From the NCBI RefSeq assembly GCF_022539665.2, contig NC_081331.1, positions 13,052,638-13,116,637 of the forward strand: a stretch of 64,000 nucleotides of DNA, given 5' to 3'. Positions 11,441 through 25,260 of this stretch are shown here, piece after piece. Made by a program: the position numbers and the translations under genes. This stretch comes from Daphnia carinata. Its lineage: Eukaryota; Arthropoda; Branchiopoda; Diplostraca; Daphniidae. The notes beneath the pieces are model-generated. The model did no database searches and was not told the DNA's origin. It saw only the letters and a list, made by a program, of their open reading frames with translations. Numbering within the stretch: the stretch's first letter is position 1; the number at the start of each line of letters is the position of its first letter.

Positions 11441-12869
11441 CATTACGTAACTACTAAAGCCCCGCATCCAAAGTATCTGTCACTTGTATAGTAGTAGATT
11501 TCTTCTAATAGGAGAGTCACCAAGCTGATACTATCAATTTGATGATCCCTCCTAAAGAAGCCCAGTCTAAAGGCCATCAGATACTTTGAACGAGCTTTAC
11601 TATTCGTCAAGACGGTTATGGAAGAAGTTTAAATCCGGTTAGGTTCTCAATGCTCAATCTCAACGCAAAGAGAGGCCCTTTTACTCGTTTCTTCACCGTT
11701 TGAAGGCATATCGTGATGATTAGACATCTCCATATTGCCTAGCACCGTAGTAATCCTTACCGAATCTTATTATAGTTACTCTACAATAGGATAAACTACC
11801 GCTTAAACTACTATACCAAACTAAGGACTTGAAATTTTACTTACGGTTAAATATGATTTAAACCTAATACCTTTCTTTCTGCGATTCTCTTCGGCAATTC
11901 CTTTGCTCTATGCGCAGGTGAAAGATCCGGACGCCTATGTCAAATGTGGTTTCATCGTAGAAGCCGAACTGGGACCACAAAGCCCTATAGCTCACATTTA
12001 CGGCGAGGGTAAGGGAGAAAATCAAACAGTCAATGAGAAATAATTTTCTTCTCAAAATGTTACCTCGCCTAGATGATACCTTTCAGAGCGTCGACTTGAA
12101 TCCACCGTAGCCTCCGTCGCTTCTCGCCAACCTCCCATCTTCTTAGAAGTAGTTCGGGGACGCCTACTTCTACATTAAGGGAAAACACGTGCGCAAATTC
12201 CAATAATGTTCTGTGGGACGGTAATGGCGTAGTCCATCCTTACAGTGGGTTTTGCTTTGTGGTTCGTTGATAATCATAGTAAGCTTACATCTTTCGCCAC
12301 CAGGGGACACGAGCAGTGTACGACGGTTGCCACTGGGATTTTAATGCATGCGTTTGATTAAAGATTTTTTTTGTTTCTACGGAAAATCTTTTTCCGAACT
12401 ATTTTACTTACGGTAGTGCTCTTTACTATGGAAAATTTTTTTCAGAACTATTTTACTCTTGGTAGTGCTCTTTTATTTTACAAGTCACACAAGTAAGGAC
12501 TTGGCTCCTTTAAGGCTGGCCAATCGAGCTGGAGACGACGTCGGATGTTCACGTCTAGTTTCATGTTTCTTGTTGTCAATTCAAGAGCTAAACGTTTTTA
12601 AAAACACATTATGCCATTACAATTGATTGTTAGATGTTAAAGCCTAAATTTAAAAGCAAAATCGAACATTTTTATGGGGTTGAGTTGTTTCCTACCAGCA
12701 GGTCATAACAGGAGGGCACCTTTCCCAACCTGATATAAATATTAGTTCAGTGTTTAAGTTTTAGGCTCTTGGCTCTCTTAACGAGGGCTAAGTTTTTGGA
12801 AAAGTCATAATAAAGAGTTCCATAAAAACTAAAATATCAACCAAAACAACACAAAACAAAAGAGGTACT
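11441..12869. other. Interior of the fold-back element
   Basis: Mostly unpaired sequence between the arms. The segment 12285-12360 is an exception: it pairs with about 12880-12960 (for example CAGGGGACACGAGCAGT against ACTGCTCGTGTCCCCCTG), so the arms continue inward across an insertion on the left side. Several open frames of 60-80 codons exist, but none resembles a known family. Confidence 0.6.
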
Positions 12870-13680
12870 GAAACGCATGCGTTGACATCACAATGGCAGC
12901 CGTCGTATACTGCTCGTGTCCCCCTGGTGGCGAAATCTGTAGGTTTTCTATGATTATCGACGAATGATATGATTGAAGACAAGGAGCATCGGAATTCCCT
13001 ACCACTATGATCGGAGGGCCTCACGTTAAAAACCCGTATAAGCTCAGAGACGGGAAACCCTGTACTGGGTGACGAGTAGTAATAAGAGGGTTAGAATTAT
13101 ACCAGCGAGGCTTTAATACCTACCTGTGGTGCGAGACACCCCTAGCGTTAAGACAAAGGCTAAGGACTAGCGTACACGTAAGATGTTAAGTGTACTGAGA
13201 TACATTTTAGGCGTAGTGAAATACTTGGAAGTAATCTAGGCTGCGAATGACCTATAAGTTTAATAGTAATCCTTCTTTTTCGTTTTGCCTTTGCGCTCAT
13301 ATCAGTGAGTGCAAAGACTACGGAGGTAGCAGGGCGTAGAGGACCTCTATCCGACTGCCGTGCTGGTGTCCTTGCTTTTATGAGAAAGGAAAAGTGGATG
13401 GCGTATGTGAGAACGAATGGGGCAGATAAGAAAGAATAATGAAGGTATTAATTTTGGATTCTTAAGGAAGGTGGCGGATATATGGGCTGGCGAGATACTT
13501 GGACGATGATGCACGTTACCGGTGACGCCTAATCGCAAAAAGAGAACGCGACGCCCACCGCCGTTCTCGTTCACTACCGAGCTGCCAAAGATGTTGCTGC
13601 TGGCACATCTTAACATTGCTACGAATCGGTAGATGGCAATTTGTATTTCACCGTCCGCAGACTCCCAAAAGAGAATTTTT
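12870..13680 (-). repeat. Right arm of the degenerate fold-back element
   Basis: Diverged inverted copy of 10720-11440 plus 12285-12360. The mirror-image segments 10870-11055 (+) and 13347-13530 (-) both stay open in equivalent frames, with shared residues such as LFFL and HPLFLS, but this may be chance in AT-rich DNA. CGGTAGATGGC occurs at 13627-13637, near the outer end. Confidence 0.8.
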
Positions 13681-16600
13681 GCGCCACGATACTCTCGTTT
13701 GATTTGAAAACATTGGAAGCGCTGTTTAGAAATATAATATCACATTGATTAACTTGCTTATCTGATCACTACTTTTTATCCCTGTTGCATTGTTGAAGAA
13801 GTCTGGAAAAAAAAAATACATCTGGCGCCATTTGGCATTGAAAAGAAGGAAGCAAAATAGTATTTATTTTGGGGAATGACTGGGTATGAATACCAGTCTG
13901 TTTTGATAGGGAAAACCTTGGACTTTTAATTTTTCCAGAAACTTACCTCCCAAAAACGAAAAATCGTCTGCGATCAAGAGAAATCCTCGATGGCACTGAT
14001 TTCTTAAAAAGGAAAAGAAAACGTTTATGTAAAACTTAGGTTTCAGTTTTCTGTGAAATGACGCTACAAAGGTAGATCGTGATGGAATTGGACCACCCTA
14101 TTCCAATAAAAAAAAAGTAAAGCAGCATATAATGTGAAGAACGAAAACAAAAATAGAGGTTCTAAAGTGATGTTCTTCAGGTATGGTTTATGCACCGCAT
14201 TAATGTGACTAAAAGTCAACATACCCACGCGAGTGATATTTGAAAGCGCAGCTCCAAGAAAATTCAATAGTGACCGGATTTTTATCTAAAGTGATCTTCA
14301 TTCTAAAAACTTTTTAACATGAAAAACACTAGCCCCTCTAGTTGGTGTAGGCGATCGTGGTCTCATGTCCCCTCTCTTATAGTGTCAACAGAAACTAGTT
14401 AAGTTTTAACGATGATTCAAAACGGAATTTGGGAAGCTTTCAAATTCAGTCTGTTATCTTTAGCTTAGTAATTAAATAAGACAATGTATCGAAGGATGCT
14501 TTTTGATTATGCATCTAGAAAACGACAAATTAAATTCAGATAGAGTTTTGTTTCCAAAGTGCGGCGCTGATTAAAAATCCCATTGTTAACGTCTAGAAAC
14601 AAGAAGATTCCAGTTGCAGGTACTTTAAACCTTTTTTCACAACCGTCTTGTCGATTTTTAAGATTTTTTTGCTGCGATCTTTTGTGCTTGAAAATGGGTC
14701 TGATTGTTTTTCGCTGCCCGACGATGAAAAACTAGAAAGTGTTTTGCACGACAAATTGCTCCCATACTTATATCTGTCGCAGGCCTTGTGGATCTAACGA
14801 TTAGAACAAACGGTCCTCGCACGTCGTCAATAAAACGATCTGCCCGACTGCGTGCGCTTTTCAATCAGCGTTCTACATCTCCTCGTTTGATTCCGAACAT
14901 TTTCGCCTTTAAATAGATTGGCTATAGTTTGGCTTTTCGGTCTCAATTTTCATTGGTCATTTCATGACTTATCAGATATTCAAACGACTAAATGTTTTCG
15001 AATAACCTCGGATACCGGAGCTTTGTTCACGAAGTTGCTTGCGTGACTATGTGCGTTCGCCAGTTTGTACCAACACGGAAAACAAAAAACACTTCGAAAC
15101 GTAAACTCCCAAACTCGTTTCATTCAGCAACTGCGAGGATTCGTAATTCTGTTGATTATAGATCAATCTCTAAAACAAAAGGCCAACAACGTTGTTTCAT
15201 TTTGTTGTACGCTATATAGCTGCGATCAATCCTCATGATTGTCAACACCCACCAAGACAGTAAGGATTCAACGGGAGTAGGTATAGGTAGAATTTTTACT
15301 TCCATATGAGGCATTGAGAGGGGACTTACTTGCTAAATTCGGCCATGACAGCTAACACATTTCTGGAACGCTATAAAGCCATACTCCTCCCTCCCCAAAA
15401 AAAAAGGGTGAAACTGAATACGTAAATATCAGCCTTCAGCGATAGTTCAACAAAAAAATCAGGCACAAAAAAAGGCAATCGCAAATGGAGGGGGCAAAAA
15501 AAAAATCTGGAGCAGTAGTGTGTGTGTGTGGTTTCAGTTCGATTGAAGAAAACGAGTACACAAAAATGTACTGCATATTGCGTTTCGATAAAAAAAAAAA
15601 ACGTCGGTTAAAGAAAAGGATCGAGATAGAGAGAGAAACTGCTCTTGACAGAGAAAAGAGTTGAATTAATTGGTGCCGCTTCGGACATGACCGACTGAAT
15701 CCGACGGCGAATCGACAGGCCATCATTGAGACTAGAACCGGCTGGTTCTTTCTTCTCGCTAGAATAATTGTATTCTTTTCTTCTCGGTAGAATACAACAA
15801 AAAAGTGTTTGTGAATTCAGTTTTCGAATGCCAAAACAGCGCGCCCGCTGACGATGCTTGGTTGCCTCGAAAGTGAAAGTAGGGCGCTTTTTGTTTCGTG
15901 TTTTCCTTCTGCGAGTTCGTTCATTTCCTCGTCAAGATTATCCGAACGGGCCTTCGTGAAACGTATCAAACCGGTTAATTGAAAGAAAAATCAAAAAACA
16001 TCTAGATACGAAAAGGGAGGGGAGAGCATACACTGGCCACTATCTTTTTTTTTCTTCATTTTTATAGGTCGCAAAAAAAAACAAAAAATTTGATTCTTTT
16101 TTTTTTATGATTTCTATTTGGATGGCATGACAACTAATATTCATTGTATTCACAGCTATAATACGCAAGCGGATTCTAAACTCTAATTTTGTTTTCGTGC
16201 AATCACGACGCCGATTGCTTGTCCAACAAATATAGGCTTTCGATAGCGGATACTCTTTTTTTTTTTTGCCCTTCCTTATTCTTATCTTCCATATTTTTTT
16301 CCCGATGCTTCTTCGTCGCTCACGAAGAAGACGAATAAGGTGCATCATCGAAACCACCCGCTAAGATGGAGCCAGCTGCTCTTTATTACTTTACGATCAT
16401 TTCGCGCGCCGACAGAAAAAAAAAACAACAACAACAACACAATGGTGTCTTTATTCACGAAGAAGACAGGAAAACAACAACCGTAACAGCAGTTTTCTGA
16501 TTTTGAACGAGTTGTGTATATTGATACAGTGTCGTGCTTCATGGCGATGCCATCGTACGTCGCAGCTCCAACCTAGTTGAAAATGTGAAAGAGCTTTTCT

Positions 16601-16981
16601 TTCGCTTTCATCGTCATTACGTTTCTTCGATTAATTCTTTTCTTGAATTTTTTGTTTTTTTCCCTGTCCCGTTTCCGTGTTTTCATTTGTTAGGAAAACA
16701 TGTTTGTATGGATAGTTTAAAAAACCAGACACAGGAAGGTGAAACTTTTTGAATTTGACTTTCTTCGTTGAAGTCGTCGTTGTTTTTTGTTTTTGTAAGC
16801 CGTGAAGAAAAGGTAGGAACATATCAACCATGTTCAGCTTTTTTGTTTTTAAGAATCCGGAAGGATCCAGAGCGGAACCCTTTTATAAGAAAGGCAAAAA
16901 CGAAGACAGAAACAAATCGAATAGTTTGATCTGAAAAGAAGAAAGCGAAATTTCCGTAACGGGTTATTTCACCTCTCCCTT

Positions 16982-17012
<31 letters not shown>

Positions 17013-20000
17013 TAAAGTAACTCTATCGTAGCCCGTTAATATCACAGTACATCCATTGAATTTGCCATCCAGAGCACGACTCCGGGGTCCCCGCGCCCGT
17101 AGGCCTATAAATGAAAGATAAAACGAAAAGACATGGCAATTCAGGGCGAATCAAATCGGAAGTAATAAAGCTTTTGAAAAAGATAAAAATAATAATAATA
17201 GTAAAAATAAAGAAGCAAAAGAATTCAAAAAGAAAACAACGGGAATTTTCGTTTTCATTGTCAATCAACGACTCAGCACTTGAACCGCCGATGACGTAAC
17301 GTGTCAAGATCAACTTGTAATCAAAAATGCATTGGCCGTTTTCTAAAATAGAAATCAGTGTGTGTGTTCTTGTCGTCCAGGCTATGTCATCGAAGGGCTT
17401 CTTATCTAGTGACCTATTTTTTATAGGCCAACTCTTTAATCGAACCAATCAATATCACATGGGGATGACTGTCGGCCGCACAATGACTCATTGACTAAAA
17501 ATACACGCACCGTCGTTGTTGCAAGTCGCACCGGTGACCTCGTCAAGTCCACGTTGTAGATATGCAACAAGGACTCCTCCCATCGCTATCAGGGTAAACA
17601 CTTTTTTGTTAGTTTCTGTGCAATGATCACGCGGCAGCTCACTTTGAAATTCAGTTGTTGGTGTTGTTGTATTTTTTTTTTTTTTTTCAGCTGAAACTTC
17701 TCCTTCACAGTGTGGGTTCAATCCTATATTTAACATGCACTGCCTTGTATACAACAAAAACGATTTTTATCGATATGACTTGCCTCCATTTAGTTACATC
17801 CTGAATCGACTACGCGTACACCTACCATATCCGGGACAGATTTCGACCTTAACGCGTAAAAAAAAAAACTTTTGACATTCATCGAAGCGGGTTCTTGTAA
17901 CGATAAAACCGGAACGTTTTGTTCTTTTTTACGAGAAAAACAGCGTCTGACATTTGTTTTCGGACGGTTTAAGGACAATATTTCTATTAAAAGAGCTAGT
18001 TGAATGTTTATGTCGTCCAGGGTTATTTGGTGGCCAAAAAACCAAGGACTGTGTTCCACCCGCGTACGGGGAATAAGGAAAGCGCAAATGATGAATGAGC
18101 CCATCTGCCACGCCTATCTTTTTTTTTTTTTTTTTTTTTTTTTTAATTCTACCTTCGATGTTCTTTTATCCCATTTTCTTCGCTGCACGTTAGCGTCTTC
18201 CTAACGAACCAATTGCTGTGAATATTTTTGACTGTAGTGCGGCTAGTAGTCGCCTTGTTGCGTGCGGTTGGCCGCTCATCATTGGCGATCACTTTCACCT
18301 AAATATAGCTTTATCGTCCATATTATTTTTTTGCATTCGATCTCCCTACGTATATTATATATATATATTTTTTGTTTTTAAGTTAGCCTTTTTTTTTTGT
18401 TTGCGGTGGCGGCATCGGCGTACAACCGCGCCCCTTGGGCGAATCGTCCGCAAGACAGCAGACACAACAAGAATGCACGCAGCACGCTCGTCACGATGTT
18501 TAAAACGCCTCTCGGGCTGTTGGGGTCTATTTTTTTTTTTTCGGCCGCAATTTTGACAGCGTCTATTGTAAAAATGGCAAGCGCACAATCGAAGAAATCG
18601 ACAGTGAAACGCCCTAATCTCTCTTGTCCCTTTTTTTTTTATTCTTTTATCATTATTATTTCGAGTTAATAAGAGAGGAAGGAGGGCTGCTTCAGGACGA
18701 CTGGTCTTTAAAAAAAAAAAAAAAAGAAAAAGAGTTCCTCGCCCCGCTTGACCGCGCTCATGAGTAACGCGTCGCGCTCTACATATAAACACCCCCCTTG
18801 TGTACCACGTCGGCCACTTTATTTTGTCTCCTTTTTTGTATAACTCATTCAGTTATTACCATACCCCTGGCGCCTCGACGACTCCTACAAGCAGAACACT
18901 CTTCCTGACCCTTTTTTTATTTGATTTTCTATTCCAAAAAAAAAAAAACAATTTCTCTTTCGTTTCGAATTTTTTTCTTCTTCGCTATTATTGAAATGAG
19001 GAAAAGAGAAAAAAAAAATGGAGGCCCGAAAGCGTAAGCGAAACTTGGTTAGCGCTAGCTAGTTCTTATCAGAGTTCTACGCCGCAATGCTCGATGATTT
19101 TCCTCATTAGAAATAGAGGGGAAAAAAAAAGAAGCGCAACGCTCACACAGTCGCCCTGTTTTCTCGGATCAACTACTCACGACAGCAAACAAAACAAAGC
19201 AAAAAAAACAAAAAACAAAAAAAAAACTAACCTGATTGAGCCAAGAGCGCCAGAACCGAAAGTTTCGTTGTTTTTTTTTTTGTGATCTAGTTTCCAGATT
19301 TCGGGGAATGGTCAGGACTTCTGTGCAACTCGCTTTGATACGACGGCATAGAACAGAGATGGAAGGATGTAGATAAAAAAAAAAAAAAAAACGACCTGCG
19401 TGAAACAGGTCATCTGGTGGATGTCGAAATGGCTTACGCTTTCATTTGTAATTTGCGATTATTTATTCAGGTGACAGTCACGTCTGACTGTCGACGTCTT
19501 TGTTTCAAATGCAAAGTGTGGACGGCTGTTCTCATTGTGTGTCGTGGGCGTCGTAAGAAGAATGTGACGCTCGTTTGAAATTCACAAACAATCATTTATC
19601 GCGCATTTGCCATCTTCATGCGTGCACGCACACGTATTTAGTATATGTTTTTATACAAGTGCGTGATTTTCATTCCATTTTTAGAAACGCGTGAATGCCA
19701 TTTGTCGCATTTTTCGGCCAGCTACAACTATGCAACAATGCCAGACGTATTAGATATCGAAAAGTTTCCTTTCGCGACTCGCAAGGTCCGAAGATCGAAC
19801 ACTCTTCCTTATTTAATTGGTCCGCTGAAGGTTCGAAGGTTTCCACGATAACCGGAATGGCGAGACTGGAAAACCAGATTTTCAAGCGGACCGGCGAGAA
19901 AGGTTTCAGAGAATGCGACGAGAAACATAGTAGCGAAGAGAGAGAGAGAGCAAAGTGATCCAGAGCAGTTTTTTTTTGTCGTCATCCGAGAAATTGGGGC

Positions 20001-20656
20001 ACCGGGCGTGGTCAAGTGGCTCTCTCAGGACTCTCTGCGCGTCTATTCGCTTGCGTGTTGTGCCATCACGCGATCGCATACACACACAAAAAAAAAACAA
20101 AAAAAACAAGTTGGCCGAGTGCAAAGAGATGGCCAAGCGATTCCCGCTATCCCTGAGTCAGCTCAACCTCGCCGAATGGACTCCCCTTTCACCTGAACTG
20201 GGGGCCCCTCTTGCCCGTGCGCTAATCTATTTTCACGATGTAATGACATACTGCTGATGCACGCATGTCAGCGCCTACATGCGCAGCCATCACTCAGCGC
20301 CTTGTGTAATATCTCGCTTGCGGCCGTTTCCACGAGTGCGGAGATCAAAAACTCGCTTGTTTTTTTCTAAGTAAATTCTCGCTCTCTCAAATTCTCAGAT
20401 TGTTTTTTTTGCGCGCTTTCTGTATTCTATTCTGATACGCAAGGCCGTGTATGGAAATTAATAATTAAAACTATTATTTAGTTGTAATTTTTTTCTTTCT
20501 ATTTACGGACGGACGAATGAATTTGTTTATTGGCTACATGGTCGTTGCGTATAAGCGCTGCCGCAATCACTGCGTAAAAATTCACTCTACAACTGCGCCA
20601 CCGCGGTAACCTAATAACGAGCGATGATGAGGAATCACCTTGGCCTCGATACCAAT

Positions 20657-20658
<2 letters not shown>

Positions 20659-20693
<35 letters not shown>
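20659..20693. repeat. (AC)n microsatellite
   Basis: Uninterrupted AC dinucleotides, about 17 units, followed by an A run. Confidence 0.97.
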
Positions 20694-20697
<4 letters not shown>

Positions 20698-22978
20698 AAA
20701 ACTCGGTATTTCCCTTTCAGGTGGCCTCCGGAATCTTGCAGAGTACCATCAAACATATTCACAGACGCGAATAACAAATAAAGAAGTCGGCGAGCATTTT
20801 ATCTGGAAAAACGACAACTTTCCAACTGAAAACCGGTCATTTTGCCCAATTTTGTGTGTCTGTGTTGCTCGTTTTGATTGCCCGTTCGTGATGCAATTTC
20901 AGTTAAGCAGCTGATGTCGTTCGCTTGTTTTCTCTGCAGTGACAGTCAACTAGAACTGCATTAAAAAAAAAAAAAACAGATAGAGCACATGAATTATGAG
21001 ACAGCACGACATACGATATAGTTGTTGTCGAAGCGCGTATGCAAATCAGAAAAAAAAACGACAATTTTTATCCGTCCCCAAAAGGGAAAATCAAGCTATA
21101 AATCATTTTGGTTAGTGAAATCTTTTCTTGGCGATTGCCATTGAAAATGGACGGACGTTCGACAGCCGACCTAATTATCTTATTCATTTGTGTATGGTCA
21201 GGAATGGAAAAAAAAAAAAAACTAGATCAAAAATTTGTATTAATTCACAGCCTTGTGTAACTAGAAATGCCATATAATTAAAGTGCATAAGTTTTTGCTG
21301 TTTTTGTACGGGGAAAAATCAGGACTGTGAATGTACGGTCGTATTGTTTATTTTTAATTATAATTTTTTTTTTCTGGTGATAAGGAATGAACAGTAGCCA
21401 GTTGTAACGACATGAAGTAGTGTAACTGAGTAATACTACCTATTCATTTGCATAAATTGCGTGATTTGTAGTTTGATTCCCACAACGTCGTACGCTCGTC
21501 ATTTATAGTGGGTTTGATTTTCCTATTTCTTTTTTGTCTCCTCTAATTTGAATTCTCGACTTTCCATTAGAGAACAAGAAGCTGTCGTTAAGTGCTGGCA
21601 GTAAATCGAGTCATTATTTGCAAACGATTACAAAATCTTAAATGTTTTTCTGTACGCAAGTTTTACAGTTAAGGTCGAATGTCTTACTTCAAGATGAATT
21701 CTGCGTGCCAGACAGATCTACAAATCAGGTTTTCCTCGAGTTTACCTTGTAAACTTCTCGAGGTTTTCTCGGTCTTTTAAACCTCTGAAAACCTGTTCAA
21801 AATTTTAAGTTTAACTGCCAACACTTCCGTTCGTTTTACAGTAATCTAAGAATGTCTTAAATTGGCAATCTAATGCGAACTTTTAAAGCGACTTCTCTTT
21901 CGCATATGAAAACACCAAATCGTTTTGTTTTTTTGTCCATTTGCACTCGATGTTTTACCATGGGCATTTAAACGTAGTCCACTACGTAATTCGACATGAA
22001 ACGGTTTCATTATGCCGTCATGGATTTATTGCATTTCATATCCATATATAGAAAGTTTTTCGTTTATGTGTATTAATCACGAATAAAAAAAAAAATAAAA
22101 GAACGAAGCCAAGAAATACGAGGAAAAGTCGCCTATAAATTAACAATTTTAATTTAAGGGAAAAAAAAAAAACGGGGGAGAGAACGACATCCGGAAGCGG
22201 CTACATAGCAAATCGGATCGGATCGTGAAGACCGTTTATATACCGATAGAATCGAAATCACGCAGATACCCCTCCCCCCTCTCCCTGATCTATGCAGTTT
22301 TCATGGTGTCTTTTTCCTCCTCTTGCTGCCTCTTTTTTTTCGAACAGAACGAGGAAAACACCTGCCGCCACATGAGGCCATGCTTCTCATTTAATGAGAT
22401 GGTGATGACATGATGCGGATGGAGCGGGGGGGGGAAAGGCCGTATAGTCACGGCAAACATAGAAACCATTTGCGTGGCTCGCGCTAACAGCGGCTGATTA
22501 GATGGAGAAAGGAATTTAATAAACAATGTTGCGCAGGAAATGGGCGGCATGTTGGAACGGATACCGAACATTTCTTTCCTTCTGAAGCTCTAACATTATT
22601 ACGGCTGCCGATTTTCATTATCATTATTCAAAAGACCGCCTTTGAGAGGCACGCGCAGAGGAGGAAAATGTTGACGTGCGACTCGAAATCTCCGTTGGGC
22701 TTTCCGACAACAATCAACGACCCCAAAATCGTATGCCACCTCCTTGTCCTACCGTGCAGTTCCAAAAGATCTGTATAAGCTAATGTGTGCATTTCCTCTT
22801 GCGATAGTCAGATGAATGACCATTTGGGATGAGGAAAACGAGAGATGAGAAATTTCGATTCTTTTAGTTCCTGATAAAGCTGGCCCGGCCTGCGGGATTC
22901 AATCATTTCCCGTCGATGGGTTAGCGTCTTGTTCGTACGGGTTCCACATTTCCTGGTTTGTACAAAAACGTCTTGGAG

Positions 22979-22982
<4 letters not shown>

Positions 22983-23009
<27 letters not shown>
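22983..23009. repeat. (AG)n microsatellite
   Basis: About 13 uninterrupted AG units. Confidence 0.95.
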
Positions 23010-25243
23010 CTGAAGGGACTTCTATTGGATCATTCGTCTCTTCGCCACCGTTGTTGACTCACCTCATCTTCACAGTTCTTCGTTTCACCTCAAATTCCCA
23101 GGTAAAAAAAAAAACAAAAACTCTACGCTTCCATTTATTTAATTGACGTGCTCGTGTAACGATGATCGCACATGAATAGCCATCATCAGTCAAAATGTTT
23201 AATTGAAACGAAGGCGTTTGTAAATGACGCGTGTCGGGTTTCAAATGTTTTCTGTTTGCGTGCGCGTCTTCGTTTCAACAACAAAAACCAAAAAAAAACA
23301 GAACGTGGCTTTCACCTGACAGGCTACAAGACGAGCAGTTTTATAGTACCGGCTCGGCGTACGCGTATACACTTATACTGTGTATCGCATTACATTTCGT
23401 TTTTTACACAGCCATGAAAAGCCGCTCTTCAGCCCGTGAGCGTGAGAAGATGTTTCTCTTCCTGTTATTGCCGCTGCGTGTTGTGGTTTGTTTCTCGTTG
23501 AGTGCCTGACGTAACGAGAACTATGGCCGTAACCGCTTGTATATGCACTTGTCACGTTTGCCATGCGCACATACGAAAATTGTATAGCCCGTACTACATA
23601 CCTTCTGTCCGCTATGTACGCATAAGTTCACTTTGAAAACGCGGTACCTTCCCGTGCAACTTCGCTTACAGCCTTTCTTTCATAAATGTGTAGTATCAAA
23701 AAATAGGCATATATTGTGTGAGACAATTGACTTCAATGAGGTCTGAATAGAGCCTCATTATCCGAGACAGCGGCATCAGCGATGAACTTTGCTCCGGCTT
23801 TTTCTTTCGAGTGTTAAGGGTGTAGAACATGCGGCACGCGGGCACATTGATACGCCTCATATTTCAACAGCAATTGTTTGTTTTTGTTTTTCTTGTAAAA
23901 GTCGTTTTCCAGCCGAAATGTTATGTAGTTTAACCAAAAGCGACAGCAGTCGGTCTAATCACTCGAATTCGATTGTTTTCAGTAAAACACTGAAAACATT
24001 CAAGGCAAACAGGCTGTTATTCCTCATTCCATCCATATCGCAATACGTGCACTAGAAGGCCGCAAGAATGATTACCTCGAATAATACTAAAACGCCTATC
24101 ATCTAGAGCTAAAAATCACGGTCAACCACTGCCAATCAAAATTATTCTAGCCCAGTCTTTTTTTTTTTTTTTTCATTAAAAAAAATAAACAAAACAATAA
24201 AAGAAATTACCGCTCTGCAATTTCGATGCTTATTGTATTATTTTATGCAACCAAAAATAACGCGAAGAACTAGGACTGCCATGTATTGGGTGGCTCTACT
24301 ATTCACGGGCAAGAACTTCTAGCGCAGCGCACGTTTTGCGGTTCATTTTTGTTAAGTAAGTAATTATTAGGCGGGATATGTTACGCTACAATGGCCTGCC
24401 GACCTATGCTGAATGGCAAGCTTAATACGAGCCTATGGGCTAAAAGGAGGATCGACCTCATCGTGTTGCCGAGTTCAGTGTCTGATTTATTAGCGCGTTG
24501 ATTACCGTGATTAGGATTTGCGTACAAGCGCAAGTAGAAAGGCTTCGATGGTGCTGCCCGTTTCACGCATGGCGGGGAGCCGTGTCTCGCATGTATATCG
24601 CCCATGGCCATCAAGCTCTTCGAGTCTTGGACGCTGGCTGAATAAATAAAATGCAACGCGGATGCTGATTAGCATCGTCTCTGTAACTTGGCCTACTTTA
24701 TGGCCGAACCCCATACACATAGTCAATGTGATCTCTCTCTTTATCACTTTCTTTCTCTCTCTCTCTCTCTTTTTTTTTTTTCTTGTTCTTTAAAAAAAAA
24801 ATTCCGTTTTCTTGAACGGCCACGACGTTATAGCGGCCGCTATGTCTTATGACATACACGAAAAACATTTCAATTAGCGACGAGCTTACGCCTCAGCAAT
24901 TTCAACTGGCACGTCATATGTACCTGATGATCTTGCAGCAATCGTACAAAAAAAAACAAAAGCCAAGTACTTTATAAAGCGACCTTTGCCGTCGAAACGT
25001 CTCTGGTTGCAAAACCCCGCAAATAGCCCACTCGATGTGTGTCCACGAGTAGAACCGATTCAAAAAAAAAAAAAAAAAAAAAGAGATTCAAGGGTCCGTC
25101 CTCCAGTTTGCTGTAAAATATATCGCCCGTTGGTGGCGCAAGAGGTCGAGTAATCGCAACGGGCATTTGGTGTGTTCCTTTTTTTTATCCCCGCCTTTAC
25201 GAATAAAGAGTAACATAAAGTTTACAAGCAGTATATGTACGTG

Positions 25244-25260
25244 TATATATATATATATAT
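25244..25260. repeat. (TA)n microsatellite
   Basis: About eight uninterrupted TA units; an imperfect GA run follows at about 25443-25460. Confidence 0.9.

Noticed and set aside
17705-17725. B-box-like GGTTCAATCC suggesting a tRNA
   Set aside because: No A box or cloverleaf stems at the right distance on either side.
17488-17757. Minus-strand frame with a hydrophobic segment (VFTLIAMGGVLVAYL)
   Set aside because: The rest is a homopolymer-derived Lys run, with no good splice sites or similarity.
19955-20257. GC-richer frame reading AKRFPLSLSQLNLAEW
   Set aside because: The upstream part is low complexity and no donor or acceptor pair frames it convincingly.
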